Shown: positions 6,828-15,854, counted from the stretch's first letter. The stretch: 64,000 bases of DNA from Bacillus sp. T3 (GCF_033449965.1 NZ_CP137761.1:3720001-3784000), one strand, 5' to 3'. The notes: generated from the letters alone by a model not told the origin. Made by a program: numbers and translations.

Positions 6828-9125
6828 TTATAATAATGGGTTTTCATGCTTGGCTTTTAATCTTTGCCATCTTCTTTCAATTTCAACCTCAAATTGTTCA
6901 AGAAGTGGTTTGTTTTCTTCTTTTAATAGATGCTTTGATTTACCCATATATTTTAGCCATTCGGAAGCTGGAATTTTCTTTTTCTTAGCCTCTGGGTCAT
7001 AAGTTATCGTTGTTTCCCCTTGTTCAATTTCATATAGTGGGAAGAAGTTGGAATTTACCGCTGCCTCGACAATGACATTTCCATAACGATCTTCTGATTT
7101 CCAGTTTAGTGGACAAGCAATTAATATTTTTCCATATACAGTTCCAACATTTTGCGCATACCATTGTGCTTTGGCCGCTTTTTTAATTAAATCTTGCGGG
7201 AATGCTTCGACACCTGTGAATACATATGGAATATTTGTTGCTGCCATAATTTGTGCCGTATCTTTATGATGGAATGTCTTCCCTTGTTGAGTTTTTCCAA
7301 TTGATGATGTACTTGTCATATGGCCAATTGGTGTTGAGTAAGACATTTGTGAACCGGTATTCATATAGCCTTCATTATCATACTCAAGCATAATCAATTT
7401 ATGTCCTCGAAGTGCTGTTCCAATCGCAGAACCCATGCCGATATCCATACCACCATCACCAGTAATCATGACAAATGTTGCATCATCAGCTACTTCGATT
7501 TCTCCGCGTTTCTTTAACTCCAAAAATGCTTCAACTGTACCAGACAATGTCGCAGCGCCGTTTTGAAATAAATTATGAATCATCGTTTGTTTATGAGAAG
7601 TATATGGATATGCAGTTGTTGTTACATACGCACAACCTGTTTGATAAAGGACAACTACATCGCCTTCGATTCCTTTAAAGAACAATTCTAGTCCACCAAA
7701 AATCCCACAACCCGGACAAGCTCCATGCCCTGAAGCAATCCGTTTTGGCTTTGTTGTAAGTGCTCTTAAAGGAGGAATCTTCACTTTTAATTTATGGGTT
7801 TCTTCATCTTGTGTAACTTGAATAAGTCCTGTTTTATAAGCATCGCCATGTTGTGGCTCAATAACAGGCGTTAGAATTTTTTCTGGATTACCTGGGACAT
7901 GTCCAAAGTAATCAAATGGTTTTTCGGCATAGCCTTTTTCCATCGCGTCGATTGCCATATTGAAGAAAGCTTCTGCATCATCTGCATAGAAATCTTTCCC
8001 ACCAAGACCAAATACTCGGCTAAGCACAATTGTTTTATTTTCTTTATCATCTTGAAGTGCAGATTTTACTTCATGTGTTAAGTTTGGTCCGTTTGCACCA
8101 TAAGAATCCGCACGCTCTCCAACTAGTAATGCCTTCACATTTTTTAACGCTTCGCGAATTTCTTTGGCTGGGAATGGACGGATAATATTCGGGCTAATCA
8201 CACCAGCTTTGATGCCTTGTGCTCTTAATTTATCGGCTACATCCTTAGCAGATTCCGCAGCAGAGTTTAATAGGAACAAAGCAACTTCTGCATCTTCCAT
8301 TTTATATAAATCTAATACATCGTAATTTCGACCAGAAAGCTCAGCATATTCAGCTGCAACTTCTTTGAATACCTCACCTGCACGATAAATCGCTTCTGAT
8401 TGCTGGAAGTGATTGCTCATTAAGTCGTTCCCGTCCATATGGGCACCGATTGTAACAGGTTTTTTCGGATCACGTGCAAAGTTGTAGTCTGTTGGACATT
8501 CTCCAACAAATTTTTGTACGACTTTACGATCCTTAAAATATTCTACTTTTCGTTTTTGGTGAGAAGTAAAGAATCCATCATAAGCAACAATTACTGGTAA
8601 TCTCACGCTTGAATGCTCGGCAATTTTTAATGCCATAATGTTCATATCATAAACGGCTTGAGGTGTTTTTGCTGTTAAAATCACCCAGCCTGTGTTGAGT
8701 GCGTAATATAGGTCAGAGTGATCACCGCGAATATCAAGTGGTCCACTAACAGCACGAGTAACTAGATTCATAACCATAGGAAAGCGTGTTCCAGCCTGAA
8801 CTGGTAGCTGTTCAATCATATATAATAATCCATTTGCACTAGTAGCGTTAAATACACGTGCGCCAGTTGCTGCTGCACCGTAACAAATACCTGCTGAACC
8901 ATGCTCACCATCAGCCGGAATAAGTTTTATGTCGTGTTCCCCACGCGCTTTCATCATATCTAGGTATTGGGCTACCTCAGTAGATGGCGTGATTGGGAAA
9001 TACCCCATAATATGATAATTGATTTGCGCTGCAGCCATGGCAGCCATTTCATTACCTGATTCAAATGTTGTTGTCTGTTCAACAGAAAGATCTTTTTTCA
9101 CGTTGTTTTCTTCAAGAAGTGCCAT
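6828..9125 (-). CDS. 2-oxoacid:ferredoxin oxidoreductase, fused alpha and beta subunits
   Basis: 765 aa. The N-terminal part is the alpha (pyrimidine-binding and transketolase C-like) region: GNEMAAMAAAQINYHIMGYF, PITPSTEVAQYL, ADGEHGSAGICYGAAATGAR. From about residue 470 comes the beta subunit with GHGACPGCG and the thiamine diphosphate motif GDGGMDIGMG ... YDNEGYMNTG. The enzyme oxidises a 2-oxoacid to its acyl-CoA and CO2 and reduces ferredoxin; pyruvate is the commonest substrate but the sequence does not settle it. It overlaps the upstream gamma/delta gene by one base (TAATG). The Fnr-type promoter upstream suggests low-oxygen use. Confidence 0.85.
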   Translation of the reverse strand: MALLEENNVKKDLSVEQTTTFESGNEMAAMAAAQINYHIMGYFPITPSTEVAQYLDMMKARGEHDIKLIPADGEHGSAGICYGAAATGARVFNATSANGLLYMIEQLPVQAGTRFPMVMNLVTRAVSGPLDIRGDHSDLYYALNTGWVILTAKTPQAVYDMNIMALKIAEHSSVRLPVIVAYDGFFTSHQKRKVEYFKDRKVVQKFVGECPTDYNFARDPKKPVTIGAHMDGNDLMSNHFQQSEAIYRAGEVFKEVAAEYAELSGRNYDVLDLYKMEDAEVALFLLNSAAESAKDVADKLRAQGIKAGVISPNIIRPFPAKEIREALKNVKALLVGERADSYGANGPNLTHEVKSALQDDKENKTIVLSRVFGLGGKDFYADDAEAFFNMAIDAMEKGYAEKPFDYFGHVPGNPEKILTPVIEPQHGDAYKTGLIQVTQDEETHKLKVKIPPLRALTTKPKRIASGHGACPGCGIFGGLELFFKGIEGDVVVLYQTGCAYVTTTAYPYTSHKQTMIHNLFQNGAATLSGTVEAFLELKKRGEIEVADDATFVMITGDGGMDIGMGSAIGTALRGHKLIMLEYDNEGYMNTGSQMSYSTPIGHMTSTSSIGKTQQGKTFHHKDTAQIMAATNIPYVFTGVEAFPQDLIKKAAKAQWYAQNVGTVYGKILIACPLNWKSEDRYGNVIVEAAVNSNFFPLYEIEQGETTITYDPEAKKKKIPASEWLKYMGKSKHLLKEENKPLLEQFEVEIERRWQRLKAKHENPLL

Positions 9126-10138
9126 TATTTCATCCCCCCAGCTACATACGGAAAGTTCTGTTTTACTCGATTTTCATCTGCATAGCCGATTGTTTCGCGC
9201 AAGTCACTTAATGCAGTTGTTGGGCACGCTTCAATGCATTTTAAGCAGCCTTTACAATATTGATAATCGATCCCCTTTAAGAACATTTGCTTACGTCCGC
9301 GCTTATCTTCGCCTTCTTCCCAAACAAAGCAATAATCAGGACATACCGTATCACATGCCGCACAATGGATACAGGTTTCTGCATCATATTTTGGTAAGAA
9401 ACCTTGACGAGAACCGCTTAAATCTTTGAAAATACTATTTGCTTGGGCAACCATAACCCCACCAATTTCCTGAGTCATATAGCCTAAAAGTGGTTGTGGT
9501 CGTGTAAATACCTTACCTTCCACACCTTCTGGAGTTTCATACGTTTTAAACTCTACTTCATTGTAACCCCGATCAAACGTGCGAATGTTTGGTTCTACTA
9601 AATGAGGATATTTCTTTTCAAAAGTCTTACGGATAACCTTACGCATTGAATCCGGATCTAGGAAATCACAGATTCTGAATAGTGCTCCAAGCATCGCTGT
9701 ATTAACTTTTGTTTTTTCCTCAACTGCAATGGTTAATGCGTCAACGATGGCCAATGTACCATACTCCAACTGTAAATCTTTTCTAACCTCGTCAAATTCA
9801 CGAGTAGAGTTAACTAAAGCAATCCCATCTGGCGTTAATCCGCTTACAACATTAACTGTTTTATATAAAGCTTCATGAAATACACCGATAACATGAGGCT
9901 GTTCGATCGGACTATGATCTCTAATTTCTACATCTGCATCACAAAAACGTACAAAGGATTTAACTGGAGATCCCTTCTTTTCTGAACCATATGAAGAGAA
10001 ATTCGCTCCATTTAGACCAAGACCTAAAACCCCGGCTTCTGCTAACATTTTCCCTGCTAAGTTTGCACCTAATCCCCCAATTGATTCTAAACGAATCTCA
10101 AAAAAACCTAGATCATTTTTCTTCGGTAAGACTGACAT
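9125..10138 (-). CDS. 2-oxoacid:ferredoxin oxidoreductase, fused gamma and ferredoxin (delta) subunits
   Basis: About 337 aa. The N-terminal domain (IRLESIGGLGANLAGKML ... NGANFSSYGSEKKGSPVKSF) is the gamma subunit. The C-terminal 90 residues form a two-cluster ferredoxin, C-x2-C-x2-C-x3-CP twice (CIHCAACDTVCP and CKGCLKCIEACP). I chose ATG at 10138, eight codons inside the longest frame, because GGGAGGG sits directly before it. First gene of the pair; it and the alpha/beta gene make one complete enzyme from two polypeptides. Confidence 0.85.
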   Translation of the reverse strand: MSVLPKKNDLGFFEIRLESIGGLGANLAGKMLAEAGVLGLGLNGANFSSYGSEKKGSPVKSFVRFCDADVEIRDHSPIEQPHVIGVFHEALYKTVNVVSGLTPDGIALVNSTREFDEVRKDLQLEYGTLAIVDALTIAVEEKTKVNTAMLGALFRICDFLDPDSMRKVIRKTFEKKYPHLVEPNIRTFDRGYNEVEFKTYETPEGVEGKVFTRPQPLLGYMTQEIGGVMVAQANSIFKDLSGSRQGFLPKYDAETCIHCAACDTVCPDYCFVWEEGEDKRGRKQMFLKGIDYQYCKGCLKCIEACPTTALSDLRETIGYADENRVKQNFPYVAGGMK

Positions 10139-10204
10139 GTTCTCCCTCCCAGTTTTTCTCACATATTTGTTAGAATACTTTCACAAATAAATCATTTCTT
10201 TATT

Positions 10205-10247
10205 ATTTTATTCCAGTATTAATGAAAAATCTGTGACAAAAATCAAA
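10205..10247 (-). promoter_or_regulatory. Fnr-type box and -10 of the oxidoreductase operon
   Basis: TGTGA-N6-TCAAA at 10232-10247 differs by one base from the Bacillus Fnr consensus. On the minus strand TAAAAT lies at 10210-10205, predicting a start at 10198, so the dyad centre (10239.5) is at -41.5, the same geometry as the box at 263-278. Confidence 0.5.
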
Positions 10248-10327
10248 CATCTACAAAAAAAATATAGCACAGTTTTTGTATATTTGACCAAAAACGTTAT
10301 TTATTATGATTAAAATGTTAAAAACCA

Positions 10328-10357
10328 CTTATATAACAGTGTTTATATTGTGATATA
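10328..10357. promoter_or_regulatory. Inverted repeat between the oxidoreductase operon and the two-component system
   Basis: TTATATAACA (10328-10337) and TGTGATATAA (10348-10357) are complementary at nine of ten positions with a 10-bp gap. It could be an operator for the response regulator encoded downstream. The rest of 10139-10465 is AT-rich; apart from the Fnr-type box I see nothing firm. Confidence 0.3.
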
Positions 10358-10465
10358 ACAGAGCGAAACTTTCATGATTTTAGGAATATATTTATCTCCG
10401 TTTCGTTTTTTCATATTTTTGCCAGATTAAATTGGTATGATAGAAATAAAAACGGGTGATGTCAT

Positions 10466-11143
10466 TTGAATATTCTACTTGCGGAAGATGATGAACGCCT
10501 TGGTAAACTAATCCATCATATGTTAAAAAAAGAGCTTCATCTTGTTGATTGGGTAAAAAATGGAAAAGAAGCTTACGATTATGCAAGATTATCAGAGTAT
10601 GATGTTCTACTTCTAGATTGGATGATGCCTGATAAAAGTGGAATTGAAATTTGTAAAGAGCTTAGAAACAAAGGTTATAAGGGAGGAATCTTATTTATTA
10701 CTGCTAGAGATGCCATTGAAGATATGGTTCTTGGTTTGGATTCTGGGGCAGATGATTATATTATCAAACCGTTTGAATTTGAAGAACTCCTAGCACGCAT
10801 TAGAGCTGTTTCACGCCGAAAAGAAAAAGTGATTGAAGATATTGTCGAGGTAGGGGACCTTTGCCTTAATTTGACGAACCACCTTGCTACAAAAAATCAT
10901 AAGCCAATTGACCTATCAAAAAAAGAGTATCACTTACTTGAATTATTATTAAGAAATAAAAATCAAGTGATTCCCAGAGAAATCTTATTTGAAAAAATTT
11001 GGGGCTTTGACACTTACGTTTCCGAAAATGCATTAGATTCTATGATTAAACTATTGAGGAAAAAAATTGATTCGCACGATGCCCCCTCATTGATCCAAAC
11101 TGTAAGAGGGATTGGTTATATGGTGAGGGATAAAGATGTTTAA
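10466..11143 (+). CDS. OmpR-family response regulator
   Basis: 225 aa. The receiver domain has the acidic pair EDD (residues 7-9), phospho-acceptor Asp51 (VLLLDWMMPD), Thr79 and Lys101 (IIKPFE). The C-terminal winged helix (SKKEYHLLELLLRN ... VRGIGYMV) is of the OmpR/PhoB type. The start is TTG at 10466 after GGGTGATG. It overlaps the kinase gene by 8 bases. Its targets are unknown; the ApbE/ferric-reductase set lies just beyond, and the oxidoreductase operon is divergent. Confidence 0.92.
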   Translation: MNILLAEDDERLGKLIHHMLKKELHLVDWVKNGKEAYDYARLSEYDVLLLDWMMPDKSGIEICKELRNKGYKGGILFITARDAIEDMVLGLDSGADDYIIKPFEFEELLARIRAVSRRKEKVIEDIVEVGDLCLNLTNHLATKNHKPIDLSKKEYHLLELLLRNKNQVIPREILFEKIWGFDTYVSENALDSMIKLLRKKIDSHDAPSLIQTVRGIGYMVRDKDV

Positions 11144-12377
11144 AGATGTTAAGAAGAAATTAACACTTCTATACACCTTTTCATTGTTGTTTTTCTTACT
11201 GTTGTTTATTGTGGTGCTTTATTTATTGATTTCACACCAGGTCGAATGGAAGGCTGAAGAAGAATTAAGGAGTTTTTACAATAAGGAAAGCCATGAAATC
11301 ATTGAAGATTTTTTTGATGAAGATGATCGGAACTTGGACATTGATCCTCATAAAAGAATATTTTTCTATGTATTCTCGGAATCCAATCAGCTTTTGTACG
11401 GAGAGGAATCAATGGAAGGCCTCTCTGAACAAATCCAGATTATTCAATCCAAAAACAGGATGTCAGACTCAGATGTCCTCAAAGGTGAATGGAATGACCA
11501 GCACTTTATGTTGGTAAAGCAAACGATATCGTTTGAAAATAATATAAATGGTTTCGTTTATATCGGAATGAATATCACAAACGATAAACATCTCATTCAA
11601 AACTTGACTTGGATTTTGATTGGTTTAACCATCATATTTAGCATGCTATTTGCCTTCCTTGGCTATTATTTTGCTGGGCAAGCGATTAAACCGATTCGAA
11701 AAGCACTTGATTCACAGCGTAAATTTGTTTCTGATGCATCACATGAATTGCGAACTCCACTTAGTATATTTTATAGTTCAATCGATTTACTCATGCGCGA
11801 AGAAAAAGAGCATTTAAGTTCTTTCGGGCAAGAAGTCCTTCAGGATGTAAAATCTGAGACGGAGTTAATGAATAAATTAATAAGTGATTTATTATTTTTG
11901 GCAAGAAGTGATAATCAACAATTAAAAATAGACAAAAAAGATTTCAATTTATCAAAGCTTCTCCATTCGCTAGAAGATAAAGTCTCACGGACTGTTTCCG
12001 AAAAGATAGAGTTCCAAGCTTTTATCGACGATAACGTACAATATTGTGGTGATGAAGCACGGATTCAACAATTATTATACATCCTTCTAGATAATGCTTT
12101 TCGTTATACTACGAATGGTAGTGTCACCGTTGGATTGAAAAAACTAGCTGATAGAATTGAGATGACTGTAGAAGATACAGGAATCGGAATTCACTCCGAT
12201 GATCTCCCTCATATCTTCGATCGTTTTTACAGGGGAGATACTTCGAGAGTAAGGGACGGTTCCGGTTTAGGACTATCAATAGCACAATCCATTGTTTCAG
12301 CTCACAACGGTCAAATAAAGGTAAAAAGTGAACCTGGAAAAGGAACAAAATTCATTATTACATTTAAAAATAAATAA
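11136..12377 (+). CDS. Sensor histidine kinase
   Basis: 413 aa. Transmembrane segments at about 10-32 and 157-180 flank an acidic extracytoplasmic domain of about 125 residues (DFFDEDDRNLDID). The H box FVSDASHELRTPL carries His203, followed by the N box (LLDNAFRYT), G1 (DTGIGI), F (FDRFYRGD) and G2 (GSGLGLSIA) boxes. The acidic sensor loop could bind cations or a cationic peptide, which is a guess. Cognate partner of the response regulator it overlaps. Confidence 0.92.
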   Translation: MFKDVKKKLTLLYTFSLLFFLLLFIVVLYLLISHQVEWKAEEELRSFYNKESHEIIEDFFDEDDRNLDIDPHKRIFFYVFSESNQLLYGEESMEGLSEQIQIIQSKNRMSDSDVLKGEWNDQHFMLVKQTISFENNINGFVYIGMNITNDKHLIQNLTWILIGLTIIFSMLFAFLGYYFAGQAIKPIRKALDSQRKFVSDASHELRTPLSIFYSSIDLLMREEKEHLSSFGQEVLQDVKSETELMNKLISDLLFLARSDNQQLKIDKKDFNLSKLLHSLEDKVSRTVSEKIEFQAFIDDNVQYCGDEARIQQLLYILLDNAFRYTTNGSVTVGLKKLADRIEMTVEDTGIGIHSDDLPHIFDRFYRGDTSRVRDGSGLGLSIAQSIVSAHNGQIKVKSEPGKGTKFIITFKNK

Positions 12378-12384
12378 GCAAAGC

Positions 12385-12427
12385 AAATGAAACCCTGTAT
12401 CAGAATAATCGATTCAGGGTTTCATTT
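12385..12427. terminator. Bidirectional terminator between convergent units
   Basis: A 13-bp perfect stem, AAATGAAACCCTG (12385-12397) and CAGGGTTTCATTT (12415-12427), with A/T runs on both sides. It serves the kinase gene and the convergent membrane-protein gene. Confidence 0.85.
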
Positions 12428-12447
12428 TAAGGACTTCGTTTATTAAT

Positions 12448-13017
12448 TTATATTTGTGTTTTTTTCTGTGGGCTTTTGTGTTGTGGTAAAGCAACGGATT
12501 CCATTCCTCTTGCAACACCAAGAACCATAATAATCGAAACCGAAACGATATAGATCAGTTGCGCCCAGCCTTTAGATGAATCACTCCCAATCATAAAGCC
12601 ATGTATAGCCATTAAGATCCATGCCGGAATAGCCAACAGATGGATCTTTTTCCAGACAATTCGACCTAATTTTTTCATAAAAAAGTCCGAAGATCCAATG
12701 ATCATGAGAAAAAGATAAAATGAAATCGTTCCTAAGCCAGAATAAAAGGGTTCATGTTCTGAATTAAACGGCACGAGAATACTTAAAACAGGGTAATGCA
12801 CATATTGGTCCCAAAATAACAACATCATATGAAACACAATGACTAATAATCCAATCCAGCCGCTATTTTGATGAATCAATAGAAATACCGGCTTTTTCCT
12901 TTTTAAACTCTGGAAGGATTGTAAAAAACCAAATGCTAATGACATTGTTAATAAAAAGTAACTTAATAATCCAGAGACCCTAATCAAATTCCAGGTTGAA
13001 AATAATTCGTTTTCCAT
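12448..13017 (-). CDS. Ferric-reductase-like transmembrane protein
   Basis: 189 aa with about five or six hydrophobic helices and paired histidines suitable for haem (LIHQNSGW, VFHMMLLF, KIHLLAIP, AIHGFMIG). It resembles the ferric reductase-like/MsrQ-type cytochrome b family that moves electrons across the membrane. It sits 12 bp downstream of apbE, so it may pass electrons from quinol or a cytoplasmic donor to a flavinylated partner outside the membrane. No separate FMN-binding partner gene is visible nearby. Confidence 0.7.
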   Translation of the reverse strand: MENELFSTWNLIRVSGLLSYFLLTMSLAFGFLQSFQSLKRKKPVFLLIHQNSGWIGLLVIVFHMMLLFWDQYVHYPVLSILVPFNSEHEPFYSGLGTISFYLFLMIIGSSDFFMKKLGRIVWKKIHLLAIPAWILMAIHGFMIGSDSSKGWAQLIYIVSVSIIMVLGVARGMESVALPQHKSPQKKTQI

Positions 13018-13029
13018 TTTATCCCTTCC

Positions 13030-13947
13030 TTAACTAATAATTAAAGTCCTGTCACGATCAACCAGTACAAATTTATAATTAGGGTTAATTTCTTCTAATA
13101 GTTTGATCAGTTTTGGTCCTTTTTCCATAAAGCAAAGTTTAGCACCTACTTCTGCATCTAAGCAGTTAGTCGTGATAACGGTCGCTTGAATAATTTCTGT
13201 ATTAACCGGCTGGCCTGTTTTTCCATTTAGGATATGATGCTTCCGCTGTTCCCCTTGCTGCCAGCTTCGATAAATTATATTGGAAGTAGCGATACTTCCA
13301 TTTTTTAAAGAGATTTGTCTTAATTCCTTGTTCGGATTAAAAGGATCAGAGATTCCAATTTTCCACTCTTTAATACCTCCCGACCAAACGGAAATGTCTC
13401 CACCACCATCAACGATGCCGCTCTCTGCATTCGCAAATTTCTTTAACCAAACCATCGCCGACTCTACAGCATACCCTTTCCCTATTCCTCCAAGTTCCAC
13501 TTGCCCATTTGCTATCCTCGTAACCGTTGATTGCTCTGAATCGAATTTAAATGGGCAGCCCTTTACCATGCTATGATCCTGTCGAGATTCCACTTCGGCC
13601 TTCACAAAAGGAAATGTTTGATTATATCCGTGGTAGTTAAGACAGTTCATTAAATAGGGTGAAAATAAACCTTCGGTTGTCATACGATAGTGATCAGCCT
13701 TCTGTAATACATCAAATAAAGGGGGAGACAGTGAGATTTGTTGACCTATCTTTAGTCCGTTAAGTTGGGCCAATTCATTATCATGATTAAATCTGGACCA
13801 TTCCCTGTCGACATACTCAAACCAACCTAGAATGTGCTCTTTCCAATTGGAAATCGTACTATTGGAAATTTCTACGAAAAAATCTGTATTCATCGCCTTA
13901 AATGCTAGTTCATTTAGCGAATTAGGATCTTCTTGTATTACGATCAC
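13030..13947 (-). CDS. apbE: FAD:protein FMN transferase (ApbE)
   Basis: About 305 aa. It shows the ApbE core: FKAMNTDFFVEI near the start, VELGGIGKGYAVES, SGIVDGGGDISVWSG and KHHILNGKTGQPV, then ATVITTNCLDAEVGAKLCF. It attaches FMN to Thr/Ser of target proteins outside the membrane. The longest frame begins at ATG 13965, but GTG at 13947 has a GGGAG site nine bases upstream, so I prefer it. Either start overlaps the preceding small gene, suggesting coupling. No lipoprotein or signal sequence is evident, unlike many ApbEs. Confidence 0.85.
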   Translation of the reverse strand: MIVIQEDPNSLNELAFKAMNTDFFVEISNSTISNWKEHILGWFEYVDREWSRFNHDNELAQLNGLKIGQQISLSPPLFDVLQKADHYRMTTEGLFSPYLMNCLNYHGYNQTFPFVKAEVESRQDHSMVKGCPFKFDSEQSTVTRIANGQVELGGIGKGYAVESAMVWLKKFANAESGIVDGGGDISVWSGGIKEWKIGISDPFNPNKELRQISLKNGSIATSNIIYRSWQQGEQRKHHILNGKTGQPVNTEIIQATVITTNCLDAEVGAKLCFMEKGPKLIKLLEEINPNYKFVLVDRDRTLIIS

Positions 13948-14200
13948 TTTGACCGGCTCCCACATTTGTATTACTTTCGTTAATCGAAAAGTCTGACCAA
14001 TCTAATTGAACTAACTCTTTTTCTTTATTGTCCATAGATGCATAAACCTTGGAGTCAATTTTTAATGAATCCGTATTAAATGAATTTACATTCGCTTCGT
14101 TGCCTCCACCTCCAAGTTGACTTAACACAAATGCAGTAAAGGCTGTACCGGCAATCCCAACTACCCATTTTGATTTTGTTGAACCTTTCATTTGTTTCAC
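13922..14200 (-). CDS. Small membrane-anchored hypothetical protein, 92 aa
   Basis: A basic N terminus (MKQMKGSTKSK) and one hydrophobic segment, WVVGIAGTAFTAFVLSQL, are followed by an Asn/Ser/Asp-rich tail. This looks like a signal anchor with an outside domain. I do not recognise the family. Its 3' end overlaps apbE, and it follows the stalk-domain gene, so it is probably part of the same redox or envelope function. Confidence 0.6.
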   Translation of the reverse strand: MKQMKGSTKSKWVVGIAGTAFTAFVLSQLGGGGNEANVNSFNTDSLKIDSKVYASMDNKEKELVQLDWSDFSINESNTNVGAGQSDRNTRRS

Positions 14201-14234
14201 CTCGTATTATTATTGGCTGTTTTAAACTGACCTT

Positions 14235-14255
14235 CTGATTTCCGCTTTAATCAAC
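14235..14255. repeat. Remnant of a Bacillus interspersed repeat
   Basis: CTGATTTCCGCTTTAATCAAC closely resembles the fused ends of the larger repeat at 35206-35335 and the short copy at 57100-57127. Confidence 0.4.
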
Positions 14256-14284
14256 ATAGAATGTGCTTCAACATAGCCAAATGA

Positions 14285-14957
14285 TCATATATTCTCCAAA
14301 ATCAGAGACTGTTCTGTTTCATTCCATGAAACTCTATATCCTAAAGAATTGGCTACTACACTTACCGGAATGTAAAGTGCTGTTTCAATGTACTGTGCCT
14401 GAATTGGCATGGGAGTCTTATTTTTGTTTTCATAAGCAGCGTTTGATCCTGCTCTTACGATTAATTCCGTTTTATTTTTCGAAATAGACAAAATACGACT
14501 TTTTGGATAGAAATTCGTTTTGGCATTCAAAAGCTTGGCTACTTGTTCGCCCAGGTACTAAGAGTTGCCCATCCTGAGGGACAACATGAATAGAACCTAC
14601 TGAAACACCATTTACCTTAACCGCCACGTCACCAGGCTCTTGTATCGGTAAATTGGTATCCTGTGAAGAAATCGCTTCTCTAATCCAAAAATTCCAAAAT
14701 CCGCTTTGGGTTGTTACAGCTTGTTGATTATCGTAACCATCAGAGTAGCCCCCCTCTTCTTCATACTCTTCCTCTCCATACTCATCATCATCATCTTCTT
14801 CATATCCACGTTGTTGACTGCCTTCGTGTTCCTCGTTGAAACCACGATTTTCATATCTTTCATCATCATCATCATCAGCAAGAACACCAACTCCCGCTGA
14901 AAAGAACGAAATCATGATGATGACAATAAAACTAAACCATTTGACCCTCTTTTTCAT
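14285..14957 (-). pseudogene. Secreted acidic protein with copper-amine-oxidase-type stalk domain, frameshifted
   Basis: A signal peptide (MKKRVKWFSFIVIIMISFFSAGVGVLA) is followed by a strongly acidic low-complexity stretch of Asp/Glu/Tyr/Gly and then a C-terminal stalk domain of the copper amine oxidase N-terminal type (LLVPG ... AKLLNAK ... YIPVSVVANSLGYRVSWNE). The frame breaks at a CCAGG (14551-14555; CCTGG on the coding strand). Removing one base restores LVPGEQVAKLLNAKTNF, so the gene is probably intact in life. First gene of the set with the 92-aa protein, apbE and the ferric-reductase-like gene. The domain is thought to act at the cell surface; its role here is unknown. Confidence 0.65.
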
Positions 14958-15082
14958 TTTTCTCCCACCTTCGATCTGATTATGGTGTCAGTCTAAACAA
15001 AGATTCTGGAAAAAAACTGAAAAGGAAATTGAATCTGTAAAATTTTTATTACGAGGATTGCGGTCGACTGTGATTAACATAG

Positions 15083-15123
15083 AAAAAGCCACTAGAATCA
15101 ATCAATGATTCTAATGGCTTTTT
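15083..15123 (-). terminator. Terminator of lutABC
   Basis: AAAAAGCC-A-x-TAGAATCA and its complement flank a 5-base loop at 15101-15105; a T run follows on the minus strand. It lies 11 bp past the lutC stop. Confidence 0.75.
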
Positions 15124-15134
15124 ATGATTAAATA

Positions 15135-15854
15135 TTAAATATCTTCTACGATGATATAGGTTGCTCGAACAGGTCCATGAACCCCTACAACAAGATTTAG
15201 CTCAATGTCCGCTGAGTTACTTGGTCCAGAAATGAAATTAATACAAGAAGGTACCTGCTCACCATTTTTAACTTTTTCACGCAGAATTTTTGCGGCCTGG
15301 GTCATCCTTGGAACAATACTGCTTTTCGGAACAATCATGATCGAATTGACAGGTAAGAAGCTAACAGTTCTACCCTTTTCCTTATCACTTAGCAATACCA
15401 CCGTTCCAGATTCTGCAAGAGTAATATCACTTACAGTAATACCGATATTGGCTTTTTCTGCCTGTTCAATATTCTCTTTTCCTTTTGACGGATTCCATAA
15501 GTTAACCTCTACATCAGCTTCTGGCCACTCCTGCTTAAGTAGTGAGTCGAGCCCGTATTCAGAAAAGCGGACATCGTCCCAAGCAGAAATTGGCCCGCCA
15601 CCAAAATTATTCACGATTTCTTTCAGTTTTTCAGCAAGGTCGTTTTTCGAAGCTAACACAACTGTCGTATGAATGTTTTTACATTGTTCTTTTAATATAT
15701 CTACTAATTGATCCTGTGTTGCTCCTTTGAACACATTCACTTGTGGGTTATGCTTATATGTTGGACGCTCAACAACTGTATTGATTTTTTCACGGCCAAG
15801 GCGTTTTGAGATAGTTTGTAAGAACGCATCACGGTTATGAATAGTGCCCTGCAT
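15135..15854 (-). CDS. lutC: Lactate utilization protein C
   Basis: 239 aa, LutC/YkgG (LUD) domain. Visible motifs are GITVSDITLAESGTVVL and the glycine-rich SGPSNSADIELNLVVGVHGP at the C terminus. It works with LutA and LutB in oxidising L-lactate to pyruvate. It overlaps the lutB stop by one base (TAATG), as in a coupled operon. Confidence 0.93.
   Translation of the reverse strand: MQGTIHNRDAFLQTISKRLGREKINTVVERPTYKHNPQVNVFKGATQDQLVDILKEQCKNIHTTVVLASKNDLAEKLKEIVNNFGGGPISAWDDVRFSEYGLDSLLKQEWPEADVEVNLWNPSKGKENIEQAEKANIGITVSDITLAESGTVVLLSDKEKGRTVSFLPVNSIMIVPKSSIVPRMTQAAKILREKVKNGEQVPSCINFISGPSNSADIELNLVVGVHGPVRATYIIVEDI

Noticed and set aside
14706..14900. Hydrophobic 64-codon frame on the plus strand
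   Set aside because: It is the antisense of the Asp/Glu-rich tract of the stalk-domain gene, which naturally reads as a hydrophobic, Ile-rich frame.
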